Below, piece by piece: positions 25,569-34,253 of a stretch of DNA of 38,218 bases (position 1 is the stretch's first letter; each line of letters begins with the position of its first letter). The DNA is from a virus. Both the position numbers and the translations under genes were made by a program. The stretch spans positions 1 to 38,218 of IMG/VR virus record IMGVR_UViG_3300025806_000072; one strand, given 5' to 3'. Under the pieces are notes generated by a model. The model saw nothing but the letters and a program-made list of their open reading frames with translations. It was not told the origin of the DNA and did no database searches.

Positions 25569-27110
25569 TTAAGAAATTTCAATGTTACTGCGATCAAAAG
25601 CGGAGGCGAACTTCTCTTTCAAGGAGGTCTCTTCGCGTGATACAGTTTCGTTAGAGTTTGCAATTGCAGTTTCGGTAGACTCGACACTGTCGAGGATTTC
25701 CTCAGTTGTCTTTTCGACAACCTCTACTGCTTCGTCAGGAGTTTTAGTAAGTCTCTTTTGGACTTCTTCCTGAATACGTGCTTCAATCTGCTTGTCGAAC
25801 TCAGCTTTGGCTTCCTTGCTCTTGTGCTTCCAGACAACATCCATTTTGTCTTGGAAGGAAGCGAAGGCCTCTTCAGTTTCTTCAACAGACTTCAGCTCGG
25901 AAGCTAAAAACTCTCTGTCTTCGTCTTCTAGATCAAATTTTTGATCTAGTACGTCCATACGCTCGTTAAAACGAGCAACCGCTTCTTCAGCCTTTTGACA
26001 GGACTCATATTCAGCGATTTTTGTTTGGGCTTGCTCAAACTTAGACTTTAATTCTTCGACTGAAGATTTAAGTTCCGCATGTTCGGTGGCTACAGCCTCT
26101 TTTTCTTCTTGTGCTTTAACAAGTTCTGCACGGAAGTGTTCGTCTTTTTCCTTGATAGCATCAGTAAAGGTGCTGGTCATGGAGGCGATTGCTTCCTGTG
26201 AGAACTTCTTGTCGGCAAGAAGATCCTTCAGTTCGTCGATAACTTTTTCAGTTTCCATAGAATTATTCTTTTTAAGGTTTACATTAGTTTTTTTACTTTG
26301 TGAAATATTTTTATCTCTTTTGTCCTTTATAATAACAGGATCTCGCCGCTCATCCTTCATATAAATGCCTTTGACATCTGCTGCAGGATTAGTTGTGTAC
26401 CCTATACCTAAAGGATAAATTTTTCCTTTGATGAGTCTATTCACTGACTCGCCCTTGTCTGTTTTTCCAGATCCACCGTAAGCTTTTAAATAACCTACCA
26501 TGTCTTCCATTTCGTCTGGGTCTGAAATAATTCTTGATTCATTCAATTTATCACTTCCAACTGCCAGAACAAATTCTGAGAAACCAACCTCCCAACTTGT
26601 AGATATCATATGATGACACCCTCCGTCTTCGTCTACGGACTTTTCAAGAGCTTCAGCAAAAGTGCTGTTAGCTGATTTGTAAACAACCGCCCCAAGAGCA
26701 ATGTTGAATGGTCCTTTAGATTTTCTGGCTTCAGATTCTGAAATTATTTTACTAGATCCATAGTCACTCCAACCAGCGGTTGCGATATGTCCTACGATCT
26801 TTTCCTTGTCATGCTCGATGTTTGTCGGCTTGTGCAGGAAGTTTTTGGTATAAGCGACTGCGGTCTCTGAGTCTATGCCGTCACCATTCTTATTGAATGT
26901 ATTAACAACGGCGGCATTAAATGCCACACCCATAAGATCTATGTTGCTTTCGAAGTCAATACCTTTTGGTATTAAGCTTTCTAAATTATGAAGTGAAGCC
27001 TCAGAAATAAAAGCATCGTTTATCTCGCATGGAGAAATACTTGCTTCAAAAGTTGTCGTGTATTTGTAATCCACTTTATTGGCTTTAGATAGGCTCTTCT
27101 TGTTTTTCAT
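25569..27110 (-). CDS. Prohead protease fused to scaffold protein
   Basis: This 513-residue protein has an N-terminal protease domain (about 1-265) with the His/Ser pair of herpesvirus-like head proteases: NIEHDKEKIVGHI (His100) and ISTSWEVGFSEF (Ser170 or Ser172). From about 285 it is a long coiled coil (TEHAELKSSVEELKSKFEQA) with an acidic end and a basic C-terminus (SLKEKFASAFDRSNIEIS) that probably binds the capsid protein. Met285 (ATG at 26256-26258) could start a separate scaffold of 229 residues, as in lambda C/Nu3. The start overlaps the portal gene by 26 bp. The protease matures the head and degrades the scaffold. Confidence 0.85.
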   Translation of the reverse strand: MKNKKSLSKANKVDYKYTTTFEASISPCEINDAFISEASLHNLESLIPKGIDFESNIDLMGVAFNAAVVNTFNKNGDGIDSETAVAYTKNFLHKPTNIEHDKEKIVGHIATAGWSDYGSSKIISESEARKSKGPFNIALGAVVYKSANSTFAEALEKSVDEDGGCHHMISTSWEVGFSEFVLAVGSDKLNESRIISDPDEMEDMVGYLKAYGGSGKTDKGESVNRLIKGKIYPLGIGYTTNPAADVKGIYMKDERRDPVIIKDKRDKNISQSKKTNVNLKKNNSMETEKVIDELKDLLADKKFSQEAIASMTSTFTDAIKEKDEHFRAELVKAQEEKEAVATEHAELKSSVEELKSKFEQAQTKIAEYESCQKAEEAVARFNERMDVLDQKFDLEDEDREFLASELKSVEETEEAFASFQDKMDVVWKHKSKEAKAEFDKQIEARIQEEVQKRLTKTPDEAVEVVEKTTEEILDSVESTETAIANSNETVSREETSLKEKFASAFDRSNIEIS

Positions 27111-29076
27111 TACTGTGATATAGAATTGCTGCTGAATAATTATCTAGTTCGTGCTTTGCCGCTATTTCTAAAATTTCAGGCAAAACATGCAGGTCTTGAA
27201 TCTCTTCTAAGTTAGATACACATGAAAGAGCCTTTTGTGTCCATTTTTCAACATCTGTGGAACATACTATAGCTTCGCACAAGCTGTCCAACATTTTTTC
27301 GTTCTTCTTTGTGAACCTTTTGATGTTTAACTTGTCTTTCATTAAGCCCTTAATAGAGCCTCTTGCTGCTTCAAGCTCGGCTATTGTTTTTTCTATTTCC
27401 TTTCTTGAATAATTTGCTTCTGAGTTAACTTGAGGTGAGCCACTTGTTCCTTCTGGTCTTCCAGCTTGCCCATTTGGTCCGCTTGGCTCTGAACTTTCAG
27501 CTCCTTCGACCATAGGTACGCCGCCAACGATAGGGTTGTAATAACCTTTCTCTCTCTCTTCTACAAACTTCTCTTGAGACGATGAGATATCATCAACTTT
27601 AGGAAACTTGCCAGTGTGGAACATTTCCATACCTTGCTGCGGAGTAATAACGCCGAGTTCCATGAGTCTTGTAGCTACTCTCATGAGTTGTGTCTCGTCT
27701 CTCATATCAATATCTTTAAATACTGCGGTTGGATAAGATCTAAACCCTAATTCAACAGCAACCCGTTTAATTTCTTTTTGTAAGAAGTCTGATAGGAAAG
27801 CATTCCTTGCCTCTTTAAGCCTGTCAATAAAGATTTGCGCCTTAACCTGAGTGGCTCCATACTTCTCTTCTCCAACCACTACGTTTTGCAGTCCTTGCTT
27901 GATATCCTCATTTAAAGTCTTGTATTTTTCTGAACCAAGCACCCTGTTAAGGTCTGGAATCACGAAATCAGCTTTTGTTGTATAATCAGAAACAAGAACA
28001 CGCCCAACACTTTCATTTTTGAAAAGGTTTTGCATGGCATTTAAGTTTTGAGCATTAATTCCCCCTTTATCTGGCTCTGCGCCCATTGTGATAAGAAGAA
28101 TAACATTCTCTACTGTTCTGGTTATAGCTTGATCCATTTTCTTGAGCTCAAGCTTCGCGTTTATGTCTTCAAGAACGGCGTAACCAAATGGGATAGCAAA
28201 AGGTTCGTAATCCTGCTTCTTGTAAAACGAATGAGATATCCTTTCTGGACTAAGTTCTATACTAAGTCCGTCTATTCCGTATTGACCGCTCTTGATTTCT
28301 TTTTGTACATCTGGCGGCAATGAATCATAAATCTCTTGGTCTTCTTCGGTAGATGGGTTTTGCAGTCTAGCCATCTCATACTCAGAAAGAACCTTTTGAT
28401 AGTTTCCAGCCTGAAATGTAGAAGATTTTTTCGCTATGATGTCATAAGGGTTCAATAAGATATATCTAATTGGTACTTTATTCTTTGCGCCGTTCTTAGG
28501 GGCTACTGAATTGATTAGTTTAATGAAATCCTCGGCTTTAAATTTTCCATCAAGGCGATACATGAAGATATTACCACTCCTGTAATACTCTCTAAAGTAT
28601 TGGTCTTTAAGATTGCTAAGGTTAATCTTTTTAAACCACTCTTCGAAGAAATCCCTGCTCTTCTTAGTTCCTCCTTCAAGAAATAATTCTGTATTTGCAA
28701 ATTCTGACATTATGTCCACAGCATTACGGAAAACAGATACGTTTGCGTAAGCTTTTTGACAAAGCTCTATAGCCTCCCTTACATCAATACCATCTTCTGA
28801 ATATTTATAAGGCAACAAACCCCTCCTTATGCTGGAGAACCTATCTATAGTATTGCTTAATGCAGATCTGTTTACCCTGCTTGCTGGTTGTCCTACGTTG
28901 GACTTTCTTGAGTAAGAAGCACTAGATGTACTTTTGTAAGATGCAGAGGAGACATAAAAAGGGTCCCCTACTATATCTGGAGCATACTCTTCCTGACTTG
29001 CCACTGGCCCTTGTTGCTGCTGCTCTTCGAACTTTTTCCAGTAGTCCGATTTCTTGTTATACTTTCTCTTCGCCAT
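27085..29076 (-). CDS. Portal protein
   Basis: This 663-residue protein forms the ring through which DNA enters and leaves the head. Supporting features are its position after the terminase and before the protease, a typical size, the pattern YREYYRSGNIFMYRL-like core at about 160-180, IRYILLNPYDI, a long helical region (NAKLELKKMDQAITRTVENV, about 325), and a C-terminal coiled region. A Gly/Ser/Pro-rich linker lies at about 535-570. The first 80 residues are basic and Ser/Tyr-rich and probably disordered. The start is the ATG at 29076, with a TATAAT element ending 5 nt upstream and no leader space. Confidence 0.9.
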   Translation of the reverse strand: MAKRKYNKKSDYWKKFEEQQQQGPVASQEEYAPDIVGDPFYVSSASYKSTSSASYSRKSNVGQPASRVNRSALSNTIDRFSSIRRGLLPYKYSEDGIDVREAIELCQKAYANVSVFRNAVDIMSEFANTELFLEGGTKKSRDFFEEWFKKINLSNLKDQYFREYYRSGNIFMYRLDGKFKAEDFIKLINSVAPKNGAKNKVPIRYILLNPYDIIAKKSSTFQAGNYQKVLSEYEMARLQNPSTEEDQEIYDSLPPDVQKEIKSGQYGIDGLSIELSPERISHSFYKKQDYEPFAIPFGYAVLEDINAKLELKKMDQAITRTVENVILLITMGAEPDKGGINAQNLNAMQNLFKNESVGRVLVSDYTTKADFVIPDLNRVLGSEKYKTLNEDIKQGLQNVVVGEEKYGATQVKAQIFIDRLKEARNAFLSDFLQKEIKRVAVELGFRSYPTAVFKDIDMRDETQLMRVATRLMELGVITPQQGMEMFHTGKFPKVDDISSSQEKFVEEREKGYYNPIVGGVPMVEGAESSEPSGPNGQAGRPEGTSGSPQVNSEANYSRKEIEKTIAELEAARGSIKGLMKDKLNIKRFTKKNEKMLDSLCEAIVCSTDVEKWTQKALSCVSNLEEIQDLHVLPEILEIAAKHELDNYSAAILYHSNEKQEEPI

Positions 29077-29081
29077 AACCT

Positions 29082-29090
29082 ATTATACAC
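29082..29090 (-). promoter_or_regulatory. GTGTATAAT late promoter candidate at portal gene
   Basis: On the minus strand GTGTATAAT is followed by AGGTT and ATG. The -10-like hexamer ends only 5 nt before ATG, so a start site 6-7 nt downstream would fall on the start codon. No recognisable -35 is present; two 19-bp direct repeats lie just upstream. Confidence 0.6.
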
Positions 29091-29100
29091 CCAAAAGTCG

Positions 29101-29140
29101 AAAGTTTAACTTTAACTTTCAAAAGTTTGACTTTAACTTT
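29101..29140. repeat. Two 19-bp direct repeats upstream of portal promoter
   Basis: AAAGTTTAACTTTAACTTT (29101-29119) and AAAGTTTGACTTTAACTTT (29122-29140) differ at one base and are 21 bp apart, two helical turns. Each contains the inverted repeat AAAGTT-N-AACTTT. The second copy overlaps the 3' end of the small gene at 29133-29402. The spacing suggests a protein binding site (activator or operator) for the portal promoter; a weak structured terminator is the alternative. Confidence 0.55.
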
Positions 29141-29402
29141 GGTATTTAACTTTTATGACCATAGTTTCGTCTCCATCTGTTTGTGTTATGTATGTTTCTC
29201 CTTTTTTGTGGAGCTCATTCATAGCTTCTTCTGAAATGGTCATTTCGTGGTCATATTCTCTCTCCTCAGTATCATCGCGGTCGTCAGATTCTTTATTATA
29301 ATCTTCGTTTGACTTAATTGTCATAAAGCGATCATTTGACAATTGAATTGTGGCGACAAATTTGCTGGTTTCTTTCTCTTTGTTTTCTTCAGGTAAACTC
29401 AT
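29133..29402 (-). CDS. Small acidic hypothetical protein
   Basis: This is an 89-residue acidic protein (MSLPEENKEKETSKFVATIQ at the N-terminus, a DDRDDTEEREYDHEM acidic patch, then a beta C-terminus ETMVIKVKYQS). I do not recognise a family. I choose the ATG at 29400-29402 rather than an in-frame GTG at 29415-29417, because that GTG lies inside the TAGTGTATAAT promoter candidate and the ATG sits at the same distance from the element as in other genes. It lies between large terminase and portal, so it may act in packaging. Confidence 0.65.
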   Translation of the reverse strand: MSLPEENKEKETSKFVATIQLSNDRFMTIKSNEDYNKESDDRDDTEEREYDHEMTISEEAMNELHKKGETYITQTDGDETMVIKVKYQS

Positions 29403-29408
29403 AATATT

Positions 29409-29419
29409 ATTATACACTA
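29409..29419 (-). promoter_or_regulatory. TAGTGTATAAT late promoter candidate
   Basis: This is the most complete copy of the element. TAGTGTATAAT is on the minus strand, with TATAAT ending 6 nt before the ATG at 29402. It fills the gap to the large terminase stop at 29424. A leaderless transcript is predicted. Confidence 0.6.
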
Positions 29420-29423
29420 AAAT

Positions 29424-31283
29424 TTAATCAATAAACATAGGCGTGAATGTACCTTGGTTTGTTTCAATCTTGTCATCAGTCATATCGTAATGTACGTTCA
29501 ACATCCAATTGCCAAGTATTAAAGCGGAATAGGAGTCTTTTCTTGCTTTGTCTGCACCTCTTTGCTTTCTTAAGTTTAAAGGAAGGTCGAAACTTTGAGT
29601 TCCTTGTGTCGACGTAGAAACCTGAACCATAGCACACTCCACTTTTATCAAATCCATCATATCTTTCTGATGCTCTACAAAGTCAATCATTTTTGAGGCC
29701 TCTGAAGATTCATTATAGTTGTTTATGAACTTTAATTTTTTTATTGGGATATTTGACTTCCTTTGTTTGTTGTAGTCGTCATCCATAGCCGCGCCAGCAA
29801 AGAATATTCTCTTGTGATCAAAAGAAGCCTGAAGAAGTTCGTTTGCATACCTTATCCATTTAGAACTAGGCTTCCTTAAGAATACGAAAGTCCTATTGTC
29901 CTTGTTGTACTGCCTCTTTAAATCACGAAGACCTTTATCGTAGTTTTGGTGATCGTCTAAATCGGCATCAATCAAGTTTAGTTTTATTTTTTTATCTTTA
30001 AAAATACTACTCTCGTTACATGAGTTTAAGAACTGGACACCGCCATTGTAGTCACCAACCACAGAAACAATATTGAAGTTTTCTAGTATGTAAGCCATAT
30101 AGTTAATGTGTGTTTTCAGGTTAGATCCTGATAAAGCATAACTATGAACTATTGTACCCTTTTTGGTTTCCTTATTAAGCTTAATAACCATCATGGCAAA
30201 GTCATCTGACCCGTCACTCTCTGACCAAGAAGGGTCAAAGGCTAATATATATTCATCCCCAGGTTGACCTTTAACTTCCACACATTGACCTTCTCCATCT
30301 GGTATTGTACATGCTGCCATCTTACTAACCTTGAAGTAACCAGAGCTATCGTCTGTAAACACAGCCATAAATTCTCTATCAAACTGAGACTGACTCATTG
30401 TTGCTTTTGCTTGATCAATAAGGTTCTGGTCGTATAGTTGGGGCGGCGCACAGTCATAACTAAAGTGCATTATAGTTCTATGAGCCTTGTCTTGCTCGTT
30501 TTCATTGAGAATCAATGACTCATATTGAGAATACATCTTGAATAAATGTTCGAACCTGTAAGACGCAGAAGACAAACCAATAATTTTGTTGTTCGGCCAC
30601 TTATGACGGTCCTCTTCCTTCATCTTTCCTTGTTTAATCATCTCTGTTTCAACATCATGAATTTCTTGTCTTTCTGTTGGGTTTTTAATAACAGACAGAA
30701 ACGGCATTATAACCTCGTTCAAAACCTTCTCTGGCATAAGAAGAAGTTCATCAATAATCATCCGCTCAAAACGGAAACCACGAAGCTTCTCTCCGTCGCC
30801 AAGAGGCAAAGCAGTAATTTTACTTCGACCGAGTTCCATTACCCATTGATCATTAGCTTTTGACACCCTTGTAATACATTGAGAAAGAAATTCGGCCTTT
30901 GGGCTCTGTGCTATCTCTTCCATCTTAGTAAATATCATTTTTGACTGTCGAAAAGACTTAGATATAATTCCAATGTGAACACCTTGGTTTAAAATAGCGT
31001 CTAATAGCGCAAAAACGGCCGTAGAGAAGCTTTTGGACATTCCGCGACTCCATATGCCCAAAAAGTAATCGGTCTCCATCATGGCCTTTATGGACATATG
31101 CTGGAAAGGGAACAATTTTACCCCAGTAATAAACTCAGCCGCGAAAGATGGGTTTTGCCTTAAGAATTTATAAAGCAATAATTTAGCTTCCTCTTCTTCG
31201 AGGTATCCATCCATTTCCAGAATCTCTTTATTGATGTCTGGGAACCTATTTCTAGATTCTTGTATTCCTGCTTCCCAACTCAT
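29424..31283 (-). CDS. terL: Terminase large subunit (ATPase and nuclease)
   Basis: This 619-residue protein packages DNA into the prohead. The Walker A-like motif is IWSRGMSKSF (residues 77-86, Lys84), and Walker B is RMIIDE (174-179). The nuclease domain shows the three expected acidic sites: LAFDPSWSESDGSD (Asp350), VVGDYNGG (Asp411) and ARKDSYSALILG (Asp583). The Walker A is the deviant phage type, with Arg before Gly and Lys five residues after Ser79. It starts by ATGA overlap with the upstream nuclease gene, so translation is coupled. Length and motif spacing are typical. Confidence 0.95.
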   Translation of the reverse strand: MSWEAGIQESRNRFPDINKEILEMDGYLEEEEAKLLLYKFLRQNPSFAAEFITGVKLFPFQHMSIKAMMETDYFLGIWSRGMSKSFSTAVFALLDAILNQGVHIGIISKSFRQSKMIFTKMEEIAQSPKAEFLSQCITRVSKANDQWVMELGRSKITALPLGDGEKLRGFRFERMIIDELLLMPEKVLNEVIMPFLSVIKNPTERQEIHDVETEMIKQGKMKEEDRHKWPNNKIIGLSSASYRFEHLFKMYSQYESLILNENEQDKAHRTIMHFSYDCAPPQLYDQNLIDQAKATMSQSQFDREFMAVFTDDSSGYFKVSKMAACTIPDGEGQCVEVKGQPGDEYILAFDPSWSESDGSDDFAMMVIKLNKETKKGTIVHSYALSGSNLKTHINYMAYILENFNIVSVVGDYNGGVQFLNSCNESSIFKDKKIKLNLIDADLDDHQNYDKGLRDLKRQYNKDNRTFVFLRKPSSKWIRYANELLQASFDHKRIFFAGAAMDDDYNKQRKSNIPIKKLKFINNYNESSEASKMIDFVEHQKDMMDLIKVECAMVQVSTSTQGTQSFDLPLNLRKQRGADKARKDSYSALILGNWMLNVHYDMTDDKIETNQGTFTPMFID

Positions 31284-32200
31284 TTTTCTTTTAAGTATTT
31301 AGCCCAAAAATAATTAATATCTGTCTCCCATAATTGTTTACCCATAACAAGCAGTTTTGGTATCAACAATTCACTCATATCTCTAGACCCAGAAAATACA
31401 AACTGACAACAGTCACTGTATTCTTTCTGTAACTTTCTAGTATTATGAAAAACATAATCTAATTTGTATTTTTTGTAGCTCTTTTTGTTTAATTCTTCTA
31501 TTTCCTCGAAAGGAACCTCCATTACAACGAATAAATAACACCCTAACGCACGGCACCTCTCCAACTCTTTGCAAAATCTAGCATACCCAACTGTTGTTGT
31601 TCCGCAAAAATCACCGAAAGACTTTCTGTCTACATGGGTATAATCATAATCAGAAGATTCAACAGAGTAATCGCCAATATCTGATTTATATTTTTCAGAG
31701 TTTTTAAACCTTAATGGTTGCTGTTCTCTGGTATCTATTAATACTTTGACATTTGAATAATCATTAAAAAATTCTTTTGGCAAATTCTTACCCAATAACG
31801 GTTTAACTTCACACTTTTCACAGGCCGCAGTATAGCTGCCAAAATACTTTTTGTATATGTCAACAGGCGGCAAGCCTGATGTCAATAGCTCCAACTCCGT
31901 TGGGCCGTAGTTTAAATCCTTTTCTTGCACCCTTTTAGCTAAAAGTTCAGCAATGTATTCTTTAACGTCGCTTTCTTTCGCTGTGTTGCACCACTCCATA
32001 AGTTGATGCGGTTGAGAGAAATCTTTGGAAAAATATTCGTCGTAATTCTTGAATGGCAGAAGATCGCCAGTAAGTTTGTTCTTTCTAGCAAAGTGTTTTA
32101 CATAGTAGTCGCCAAGAAACATCTTGTGCTTCTTGATGTGCGCATGTAAGCTTCTCAGGGTTTCGAAGTCCTGATCGCATTCTTTACAGTTAAATGACAT
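31280..32200 (-). CDS. C2H2 zinc finger / ERCC4-type (XPF-like) nuclease
   Basis: This is a 306-residue protein. Residues 5-25 form a classical C2H2 finger (CKECDQDFETLRSLHAHIKKH: Cys5, Cys8, His21, His25). Residues about 150-230 form an ERCC4 nuclease domain: VLIDTREQQPLRF (Asp156), GDYSV (Asp177) and VDRKSFGDF (Asp191, Arg192, Lys193), corresponding to the GDxxxERKxxxD signature with Asp for Glu. A further Cys pair (CEKC, 127-130) is seen. It overlaps the probable small terminase by 11 bp and terminase large by 4 bp. XPF-family enzymes cut branched DNA or single/double-strand junctions. A role in making or resolving packaging substrates, or processing termini, is inferred from location. Confidence 0.85.
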   Translation of the reverse strand: MSFNCKECDQDFETLRSLHAHIKKHKMFLGDYYVKHFARKNKLTGDLLPFKNYDEYFSKDFSQPHQLMEWCNTAKESDVKEYIAELLAKRVQEKDLNYGPTELELLTSGLPPVDIYKKYFGSYTAACEKCEVKPLLGKNLPKEFFNDYSNVKVLIDTREQQPLRFKNSEKYKSDIGDYSVESSDYDYTHVDRKSFGDFCGTTTVGYARFCKELERCRALGCYLFVVMEVPFEEIEELNKKSYKKYKLDYVFHNTRKLQKEYSDCCQFVFSGSRDMSELLIPKLLVMGKQLWETDINYFWAKYLKEK

Positions 32201-33239
32201 CGTCTTGACTTATCCCTAATACTCTAGCCTTCCATTCAGCCATTCCCTCAAGTCTTTCGGCCTCTTTCTTGGCTGTCATTTTCTGCATCTCTGCCATCCT
32301 TACCATGTTGTCTCTCTCTTCTTTCTCTTGAAACAATTGAACAATTGACAAAATAGAAGCATTGTCTTTGGTTTTGTTTTGCATTCTTGTAGACCTGTCG
32401 CCTTGGAGTTTTTTAGTAAGGTTTTCTATTCTTCCTTCACACTGGTGGTATTCAGAACTTTTTGCCTTAATAATTTCAGCGAGACGTACGGACATTTCTG
32501 TTTGATCGTCTGCGACGTCAAACATATCGTTAAGTTTGTTGAGGTGCTTGCTCACAACCTCCAAGTTAATGATTTCCTTGCATACGTTTAGGTAAAGGTT
32601 GATTTCGTCTGCCGTAAGGTCAGGCTTATCCCATGTAAGACGTATAAATTCCTGCTCGAATAAATCTCTGTCACTTTTGTCTAAGTAATTATTCATTATC
32701 TTAAGGAAACGTGAGTTGTTTAAGTGAATGCCAAGCCTCTCGACACAAACTTGGTATTGTCTATTTAATTTGTTCTCGTCAAACGTATTGCCAGTTGCAT
32801 CGTTAATCTTTTTTATGATTCGGCTAGTGGCTTTCGGGGCAATGTAAGAATCCAAAGCGCCGCTGTCTTGAGTAGGCAGGAAATCGGGGTTGACAGTCTG
32901 TATGTGCGCGAGAACAGTTCTTTGCTCATTGCTTAATGCTGTAACGTTTTTATGAGGGAATACCAACTTAGCTATTGCGAGTGAAGAAATTCCGTCTCTA
33001 GCTTGATCTATAATAAACTCGCCTTGTTGTTCAGTTAGTTCTATTTTTTTGCACTTTTTGGGCTTTGTTGTCTTGTAGTTGAGCCCTTTCTCGACTAAAA
33101 AAGCAGCAACCAACTTACCCTCTTTGTTTCTGCCGTCTAAACTATCGTCCTCAAAACATCTTTTGGTCAGGATGTTTAAATCTGTTACCTTTTTATAGTT
33201 TTTAATTAAAAAGTCTTCTTGTTCTGTTGTTAGTTTCAT
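32190..33239 (-). CDS. Probable terminase small subunit
   Basis: This 349-residue protein is placed before the nuclease and large terminase. Two helix-turn-helix-like regions lie in the first 110 residues (LTTEQEDFLIKNYKKVTDLN and LTEQQGEFIIDQARDGISSL, with SSLAIAKLVFP). A helical middle (about 150-290) could oligomerise, and a charged coiled C-terminus (FQEKEERDNMVRMAEMQKMT) follows. This is the layout of small terminases, which recognise packaging sites. It has one of the best Shine-Dalgarno sequences here (GGAG, about 8 nt before ATG) and lies 2 bp after the sigma factor gene. It is longer than many small terminases, so the call is by context. Confidence 0.65.
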   Translation of the reverse strand: MKLTTEQEDFLIKNYKKVTDLNILTKRCFEDDSLDGRNKEGKLVAAFLVEKGLNYKTTKPKKCKKIELTEQQGEFIIDQARDGISSLAIAKLVFPHKNVTALSNEQRTVLAHIQTVNPDFLPTQDSGALDSYIAPKATSRIIKKINDATGNTFDENKLNRQYQVCVERLGIHLNNSRFLKIMNNYLDKSDRDLFEQEFIRLTWDKPDLTADEINLYLNVCKEIINLEVVSKHLNKLNDMFDVADDQTEMSVRLAEIIKAKSSEYHQCEGRIENLTKKLQGDRSTRMQNKTKDNASILSIVQLFQEKEERDNMVRMAEMQKMTAKKEAERLEGMAEWKARVLGISQDDVI

Positions 33240-33241
33240 TT

Positions 33242-33943
33242 TTAATCTCCGTCGTTTATTATTATGTCGTTTTCTTGAATAATTTCAGAAGCTTTCTCCT
33301 GAAACATCTTTTTTAAATTCTTTACTTGCCTATACCCTGCTTTACGCTTCTTCTCGTTGGTTTTGTATCCCATCATTTTTGCCACATCCTCCTCAGTCGC
33401 ATCTTTGAAATACAACATCTCATAAGCAGAGTAGTGAACCTCGCTAAGACAAATTTTCATGTAATGATTTAATTTCTCAATGCACGAATTAAAACACATT
33501 TCACTTTCTGGGTCGTAACTCATCTCATGAAGATGGTTCTCAGAAGGGACAGCAATCTTTAAATCAAATGCCGCCTTTTTAGTCTTCGCCCACTTAGCAT
33601 ACTTGCTACACTCGGAGTTTTGGGATTTACTAGGTGTATAAGAACAAGCCTCATCCCCCATATTAAATTCACAATTAGAACATGGCTTAATATAATTACC
33701 ATAATGGTTCCTAACCAGATTTCTTATCTGATTTGTAACTATAATATTGATCCAAGGCTCCAAGGGCCTCTTTTGATCCCACATATCCCACTTATTGTAG
33801 ATATGTAGTTTTATTACCTGCTCTACATCTTCAAAGTCAAACCAAGCAATACAATCCAATCTCCAACGGCTCCGTTGTTTTCTGATTGCTGTTTCTATTA
33901 CTTCTATATAATCCTCAAATCTTTTTTTATCGCCGTTTGTCAT
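33242..33943 (-). CDS. Phage sigma-70 family factor with zinc-binding insertion
   Basis: This is a 233-residue protein. Residues about 30-85 resemble sigma region 2 (FDFEDVEQVIKLHIYNKW, PLEPWINIIVTNQIRNLVRN), which melts and reads the -10 element. Residues about 162-215 resemble region 4 (LSEVHYSAYEMLYFKDATEE, DVAKMMGYKT, then a basic helix), which reads a -35 or an activator. Between them is a Cys cluster (Cys88, Cys91, Cys100, Cys112) likely to bind zinc. It overlaps the zinc-ribbon gene upstream by 17 bp, and the TerS gene begins 2 bp after it. I infer that it directs late transcription from the GTGTATAAT elements, as T4 gp55 does for TATAAATA. That function is not shown by sequence alone. 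Confidence 0.75.
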   Translation of the reverse strand: MTNGDKKRFEDYIEVIETAIRKQRSRWRLDCIAWFDFEDVEQVIKLHIYNKWDMWDQKRPLEPWINIIVTNQIRNLVRNHYGNYIKPCSNCEFNMGDEACSYTPSKSQNSECSKYAKWAKTKKAAFDLKIAVPSENHLHEMSYDPESEMCFNSCIEKLNHYMKICLSEVHYSAYEMLYFKDATEEDVAKMMGYKTNEKKRKAGYRQVKNLKKMFQEKASEIIQENDIIINDGD

Positions 33944-34253
33944 TAATAAAGTCTTCTAAGTTTTTAGAACCTCTATTTCTGACTCTTGAGTTTTTTGGCT
34001 CTTCTCCCGCTAAAGATCCAAGGGTAAATATATTTTCGTCGTACTGTTCAACATCAAATTCAAGCCTATCTATATCAGGAATGAAATCTATAGACGTTTC
34101 GTCATCAGATAGTTCTTCCTCTACAAATTTAGGCTTAGACAAACTGCTTTTTGAAACGGGACCAGTGGTTACGCCGCATTTAGAACAGAAATTGGGCTTA
34201 GAGAGAGCAAAGCTCATCTTGTTGCCACATTCGGTACAAAACATATGGTTCAT
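33927..34253 (-). CDS. Zinc-ribbon acidic protein, possible transcription cofactor
   Basis: This 108-residue protein has an N-terminal zinc ribbon (FCTECG and FCSKCG; Cys6, Cys9, Cys23, Cys26) followed by an acidic, probably disordered linker (EEELSDDETSIDF) and NIFTLGSLAGEE, then a basic end. It overlaps the sigma factor gene, so the two products are likely made together. Zinc ribbons plus acidic tails occur in transcription cofactors, and phage late sigma factors often need a partner (T4 gp33 is one). That role here is inference. A second in-frame ATG lies at 34244. A CCGTATATT element precedes it. Confidence 0.65.
   Translation of the reverse strand: MNHMFCTECGNKMSFALSKPNFCSKCGVTTGPVSKSSLSKPKFVEEELSDDETSIDFIPDIDRLEFDVEQYDENIFTLGSLAGEEPKNSRVRNRGSKNLEDFINDKRR

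Noticed and set aside
29133-29417. GTG start at 29417 for the small acidic protein
   Set aside because: This GTG is part of the TAGTGTATAAT promoter candidate. The ATG at 29402 gives the same promoter-to-start distance as other genes.
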